Shown here piece by piece: positions 33,073 through 35,888 of a stretch of 35,888 nt of DNA (positions are counted from its first letter, which is position 1; each line of letters starts with the position of its first letter). The stretch is from DATAEU01 sp046724395. GTDB lineage: Bacteria > Actinomycetota > UBA4738 > HRBIN12. The notes beneath the pieces were generated by a model, which worked only from the letters and a program-made list of their open reading frames with translations, made no database searches and was not told where the DNA came from. The stretch is taken from contig JBKOWM010000081.1 of assembly GCA_046724395.1 (NCBI GenBank), positions 1 to 35,888 on the forward strand, written 5' to 3'. The position numbers and the translations under genes were made by a program.

Positions 33073-33474
33073 TCGGTTCCGGCCCCGCTCAAAGTTCCGA
33101 CACCGGCTTCGGCCTTGTCGTCTCGCGAGGCACAGACATGAAGCCGCTTGGTTTCAGGCCGCTTTCATCGAACGAGTCCACCGCCTCTACTCAGCAGTAA
33201 GCCGCCTAACTAAGGCGATACTCGGGACAAAGCCCGTCGCCTCCGAGCCTGCATCCTCTTCCGGTCTTTCGTGCGCGGGGGTGTCACAACCCAACAGAGA
33301 CGGCTTGTATTTACGACATGAAAAACAACTGGGATGTGCATCTCTTGCCGCAACCTACCGTCTTTGGGTTCCTTGCGTTGCTTGGGCGTGCCGGAAGCGC
33401 AGGACATGCTGGTTGCGACAGAGGCCTGGCGTCCTGGATACGCCAGTGGGAAAACGCGTCGAGATAATGACAAT

Positions 33475-33488
33475 GTTGAAATTCCAAC
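33475..33488. promoter_or_regulatory. Operator-like palindrome upstream of the small 68-residue gene
   Basis: GTTGAAATTCCAAC is a 14-bp palindrome with one mismatched pair, centred about 43 bases before the ATG at 33525. A GATAAT at 33463-33468 just upstream resembles a -10 hexamer, but no matching -35 was found. It could be a binding site for a dimeric repressor controlling the small gene. Confidence 0.3.
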
Positions 33489-33524
33489 GTGGTAGTCTCG
33501 GCCTCCAAGCGAGAGGAGGTAGGC

Positions 33525-33731
33525 ATGCCGAACTTGGTGAACGACCACGTAGAACCAGCTGCCAGGAGATTCGGCGAGGTCTCGCAGAAAGTCAGGAATG
33601 AAGAGCAACTGAGGGCCGCGCAGGTCGAGGCGCTTGTTGCCATCGCGAAGGGCCTCGGAGCTGTCGCGAACGAGCTCGACGCGTTGGGGCAGGAGGTTGG
33701 CGTAGAGTCCATCGAACCCCTCGTCTCCTGA
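33525..33731 (+). CDS. Small hypothetical protein, alpha-helical, with near-perfect ribosome binding site
   Basis: Predicted 68 residues: PNLVNDHVEPAARRFGEVSQ, then KVRNEEQLRAAQVEALVAIA and KGLGAVANELDALGQEVG. An AGGAGGT sits 5 bases before the ATG, the best ribosome binding site in the element, so this is very probably translated. The sequence is a long amphipathic helix with heptad-like spacing of Val/Leu/Ala, suggesting a coiled coil or helical hairpin. No domain is recognised. Small helical proteins on mobile elements include antitoxins and transcription regulators, but nothing here proves either. Confidence 0.6.
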   Translation: MPNLVNDHVEPAARRFGEVSQKVRNEEQLRAAQVEALVAIAKGLGAVANELDALGQEVGVESIEPLVS

Positions 33732-33797
33732 ACCATCCTTCAATGCAGCAGGTAAGCAACACCAAGTCAACGCGCTTTACCACCCGCTCGCTAAACC

Positions 33798-33814
33798 GAA
33801 GCGGCAACCGCTTC
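33798..33814. terminator. Hairpin between convergent genes, possible terminator
   Basis: GAAGCGG-CAA-CCGCTTC forms a perfect 7-bp stem in the 164-base gap between the small gene ending at 33731 and the convergent beta-propeller gene ending at 33896. A second stem (GCGACGG with CCGCGTCGC, one bulge) lies at 33853-33872. Neither is followed by a T-run on either strand, so intrinsic termination is only possible, not shown. Confidence 0.3.
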
Positions 33815-33895
33815 ACTACCTCGTCCGACTCGGGGAGTGCGCACGCGAGCACGCGACGGCATTCCGCGTCGCACTCATTGGTACCTCAGCGGCCG

Positions 33896-34801
33896 CTAGA
33901 CCGGCTGCCAGTAGCCGCCGCCAAAGTAGTGCATCGACTCGGGGGCGTCGGGTGGCACCACGTCGATGAAATGCTCGTCGCCCCCGGTCAGGTCGGTCGA
34001 GAAGAGGAGGTCCCCGGTGTCGGAGCTCGAGTTGATGAGTAGCCGCGTCCCGTCCGGCGAGAACGACAAGGCACCCCACCCGGCCTCGGAGGATTCTAGC
34101 GACCCCACCCGGCTCACCGCGTCGGATGTCAGGTCGTAGAAGTACACGCCGGCACTCCCGTTTGGCAGCAACTGGGCGAACACCAGCATGCTGCCGTCTG
34201 GGGAGAAGTCCACCCCGCCGTCAGGCGCTGCCGGGGCGAGCTTGCGCTTTTGCGACCCGTCCCTGTTCATGATGTACAGGGACCATCCCGTGGAGCCAGA
34301 GCGGATGAAGGCGATGCGGCTCCCGTCAGGGGAAACGGCGGGGCTGAACTCTTGGAGCCCTGTCGTCCACGTGAGCCGCTTGGCTGTGGCGCCCGGCAGC
34401 TTCACCCAAACGTCCGATTGGCAGCAGGTGGCCGACCACCGCGTAAATACGAACCCTCCGCTGGGCAGGGGGTACGGCTGACTGTCGAGCACGCCGCTGG
34501 CTGGCCAGGTCTCCTTCCGCAGCCCAGTGCCGTTCACCCTTACCGAGTAGATGCCGCTGAACCCCTTCGAGAAGTAGACGCGCTGCCCGTCGGCGGTCCA
34601 GTGTGGGTCGCGCCCTGAAGCGAGCGCCAGCCGGTTCGACCCGTCGCTGTTTGTCACCCAGATGTACTCGACACCGGAGTCGCCGCGGTCCTGGGAGAAC
34701 GTGATGAGGCCATTGGTGCCGGGATACGTGGCGGAAGCGGCGGTCGGGTAGAGGCCGAGCGCGAAGACCAGGGCCGCGAGAGCGAAGCGGGAATGTTTCA
34801 T
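33896..34801 (-). CDS. Secreted TolB-like beta-propeller protein (PD40 repeats)
   Basis: Predicted 301 residues; ATG at 34801 directly after a GGGGAGGGGGAG. A Sec signal peptide is clear: basic N-terminus, hydrophobic core FALAALVFALGLYPTAA, and likely cleavage after ASA near residue 24. The mature part has repeated PD40/TolB-type motifs: NSDGSNRLALASGRDPHWTA, FSPAVSPDGSRIAFI, GVDFSPDGSMLVFAQ and GALSFSPDGTRLLI, forming a propeller of about six blades. Such domains bind proteins or glycans outside the cytoplasm; no catalytic residues are recognisable. It is the largest gene of the tsaB element. Confidence 0.82.
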   Translation of the reverse strand: MKHSRFALAALVFALGLYPTAASATYPGTNGLITFSQDRGDSGVEYIWVTNSDGSNRLALASGRDPHWTADGQRVYFSKGFSGIYSVRVNGTGLRKETWPASGVLDSQPYPLPSGGFVFTRWSATCCQSDVWVKLPGATAKRLTWTTGLQEFSPAVSPDGSRIAFIRSGSTGWSLYIMNRDGSQKRKLAPAAPDGGVDFSPDGSMLVFAQLLPNGSAGVYFYDLTSDAVSRVGSLESSEAGWGALSFSPDGTRLLINSSSDTGDLLFSTDLTGGDEHFIDVVPPDAPESMHYFGGGYWQPV

Positions 34802-35235
34802 CTCCCCCTCCCCTTTGGCGCGAGTCTAACCCGGGTCTTGCCTGGAAAGGTAGGCCCGTCAGCCGAAGACCTGAGGCACCTCCCAAGCCGGTCCGACCAC
34901 ATGTCAGCGCGAACCGCTTCGACGTGGCGGGCAACCTGCGCCAACGTTGTGTCGCGCTCATGATGAAAGCGATGCCGTCGCAAGCCCTGGCCGACCTCCC
35001 TGGTATTTGGAATATGTACAGTCGCTCGAACCACCTAAACCGGGAGGTCCGCATTCTTCTGTTCCGCCGCCCGCCCGGCTCGACAGAGCCAAACCGATGA
35101 GCGGCCAGACAAACGAGCAGAGGGTTCGTTTGGGTTGGTCTGCTTATCGGCCGCCTTCGCGGCGCTCAATCTCCACCGTGTTCGCGTGACCTTGTACCGA
35201 TTCAGAACGCCCGTGCGGGCCTGGAAGTACCTCTT
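34802..35235. other. 434-base stretch without a supported gene
   Basis: This lies between the beta-propeller gene start and the tsaB stop, inside the element. Several short open frames occur on both strands, but none has a convincing ribosome binding site or domain. The element's recombination machinery, if once present here, is not recognisable. Confidence 0.5.
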
Positions 35236-35888
35236 CTACTGTCTCTTGGCTTCCCAGTTCAGCTCCGCATCAGACTTCCTCAAGTACATCGGCACGACGT
35301 CGAACAGCCTGTCGGTCTCCTCACGCAGGAACCTAGGGACCGAGACCTCGACGAGCGACGACGCCCGCGGATACGCGAGCGCCGGCGAGGCGAACTCTAC
35401 CCCCGGCTCCGCCTCCTCGAATCGCCTTCGATACTGGATGGCACCGTTGCCCACCAGCAGCACGTCCTCCCCCGCGGCCTCGACCTCGGCGGCGAGGTGA
35501 TCCGGCGGCGCCACCCGATAGTCACCCTCGCGCATGACGCCGCCGGGGACCGACCGGTAGAAGGCGTAGAAGACCTCTCCCCGTCGAGCATCGATCACGG
35601 CGGCGATGAGCCGCCGCGTGTACCGCACGCCGAACGCCAGGATGTCGAGGGACGGAATGCCCACGATGGGAACGTGCAGCACCTGGGCCAGCGCCTTTCC
35701 CGCCTCGATGCCCACGCGAAGCCCGGTGAACAGCCCGGGTCCGAGACCGACCGCCACCCCGCCGACGTGCGAAAGCGGCAGCTCGATCCACAGCAGAAGC
35801 CGCTCGAGGGCGGGAACGACGAGGTCCTGGCGTGCGCGCCCGGCGACCTCAACGGCGGCCAGGATCTCGGTCTCGGATCCGACCGCGA
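35236..35888 (-). CDS. tsaB: tRNA threonylcarbamoyladenosine biosynthesis protein TsaB (N-terminus outside window), C-terminal tail supplied by the element
   Basis: About 217 codons are visible; the start lies beyond 35888. GGVAVGLGPGLFTGLRVGIE is the TsaB signature, preceded by VVPALERLLLWIELPLSHVG and followed by AAVIDARRGEVFYAFYR. TsaB is the inactive ASKHA partner that binds TsaD during t6A synthesis. The C-terminus reads FDVVPMYLRKSDAE, encoded by the 42-bp repeat at 35304-35263, then LNWEAKRQ and a TAG at 35238-35236 encoded by element DNA. The native tail (IAWDQRTRGASA) lies at 32134-32096. The Trp and an acidic residue are kept in both tails, so function is probably maintained. Confidence 0.93.
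   Translation of the reverse strand, partial: AVGSETEILAAVEVAGRARQDLVVPALERLLLWIELPLSHVGGVAVGLGPGLFTGLRVGIEAGKALAQVLHVPIVGIPSLDILAFGVRYTRRLIAAVIDARRGEVFYAFYRSVPGGVMREGDYRVAPPDHLAAEVEAAGEDVLLVGNGAIQYRRRFEEAEPGVEFASPALAYPRASSLVEVSVPRFLREETDRLFDVVPMYLRKSDAELNWEAKRQ
35263..35304. repeat. 42-bp perfect direct repeat, copy 2 (putative att site, inside tsaB)
   Basis: Identical to 32135-32176 in the same orientation. On the minus strand it encodes the last conserved TsaB block, FDVVPMYLRKSDAE, in frame with the intact gene. Sequence identity ends at the same codon in both copies, and beyond it the two tails share only a Trp and an acidic residue. That is the pattern expected if recombination within the repeat swapped the tail. 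Confidence 0.9.

Larger units (their letters stand above)
32177..35262. mobile_element. Putative integrated element inserted in the 3' end of tsaB
   Basis: This ~3.1-kb segment lies between perfect 42-bp direct repeats made of tsaB C-terminal codons. On the tsaB side the element supplies a replacement tail (LNWEAKRQ, stop) that keeps the gene intact; on the rimI side the original tail is left behind. This is the standard geometry of elements that integrate at gene 3' ends and restore the gene. By eye the interior is less G/C-rich and far less densely coding than the flanks. It carries a secreted beta-propeller protein, a zinc-ribbon-like small protein, a 68-residue small protein and gene remnants. 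No recombinase is recognisable, so it is either non-autonomous, decayed, or mobilised in trans. A misassembly is the main alternative. Confidence 0.7.

Noticed and set aside
33318..33467. 49-residue plus-strand open frame inside the element
   Set aside because: It has no ribosome binding site, and its composition becomes low-complexity Gly/Ala/Arg; not distinguishable from chance.
32213..33601. Long open frames on both strands of the element interior (242 and 294 codons)
   Set aside because: They are Arg/Pro-rich, overlap better-supported small genes in other frames and show no domain; typical spurious frames in GC-rich DNA.
34870..35100. Possible transposase remnant, including a short plus-strand frame at 34960-35100 with the segment IWNMYSRSNHLNREVR
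   Set aside because: There is a faint resemblance to the C-terminal part of IS256-type transposases, but no DDE motif, no ribosome binding site and no terminal inverted repeats.
1..35888. CRISPR arrays, tRNA or rRNA genes, complete insertion sequences
   Set aside because: No regularly spaced repeats, cloverleaf-like sequences, rRNA segments or transposase genes with terminal repeats were seen on reading both strands.

Overview
The window is GC-rich and densely packed. Convergent and co-directional genes often overlap, many genes start with GTG, and there is a BldD-like regulator and a tsaB-rimI-tsaD gene order. Together these point to a chromosome of an actinobacterium (Actinomycetota), probably an uncultured or deep-branching one; the genus cannot be told from this sequence.

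Layout. (1) 1-5667, plus strand: the end of a surface-polysaccharide cluster (two glycosyltransferases, a CDP-paratose-2-epimerase-like enzyme, two FemAB/GNAT-fold acyltransferases, one sulfotransferase). (2) 21797-5632, minus strand: a 15-gene run in which most genes overlap by 4-8 bases. It holds an initiating sugar-phosphate transferase, a Gfo/Idh/MocA dehydrogenase, a Wzz-type chain-length protein with a degenerate GGDEF-like tail, a Wzx flippase, three tandem sulfotransferase paralogues, a Wzy/O-antigen-ligase membrane protein and a glycosyltransferase. A phosphonate module follows: a D-2-hydroxyacid dehydrogenase, a PEP mutase with an intact EDK-x5-NS signature, a zinc-ribbon methyltransferase, a P-loop kinase, an ATP-grasp ligase and a third FemAB-like protein. 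(3) 22080-24873, plus strand: UDP-glucose dehydrogenase, a UDP-xylose-synthase-like enzyme and a VanZ-like protein. (4) 25849-24851 is a further sugar epimerase. (5) 28906-25910, minus strand: a histidine kinase and two LuxR-type response regulators; the first seems to start at AUC and the second has a degenerate receiver. (6) 29161-29655: a BldD-like regulator. (7) 30596-29652: a GalE-like epimerase. (8) 35888-30593: tsaB, rimI and tsaD, interrupted by a 3.1-kb insertion.

How it fits together. The genes describe a Wzx/Wzy-type sulfated polysaccharide containing uronic acid and possibly pentose. It appears to be made alongside a phosphonate whose early step is reductive rather than the usual decarboxylation, because no phosphonopyruvate decarboxylase is present. 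ATP-grasp, kinase and FemAB-like genes could activate the phosphonate or join it to something else. Regulation may involve the adjacent two-component genes. There are also c-di-GMP echoes: the GGDEF-like tail on Wzz, and a BldD homologue keeping three of four ligand-motif residues.

The most striking structural feature is a perfect 42-bp direct repeat, at 32135-32176 and 35263-35304. It is exactly 14 codons of the conserved TsaB C-terminus. It brackets a segment that looks inserted into the 3' end of tsaB. The inserted DNA supplies a replacement TsaB tail, and the original tail remains stranded beside rimI. No integrase is visible inside, so this may be a non-autonomous, gene-end-restoring element using tsaB as its attachment site.
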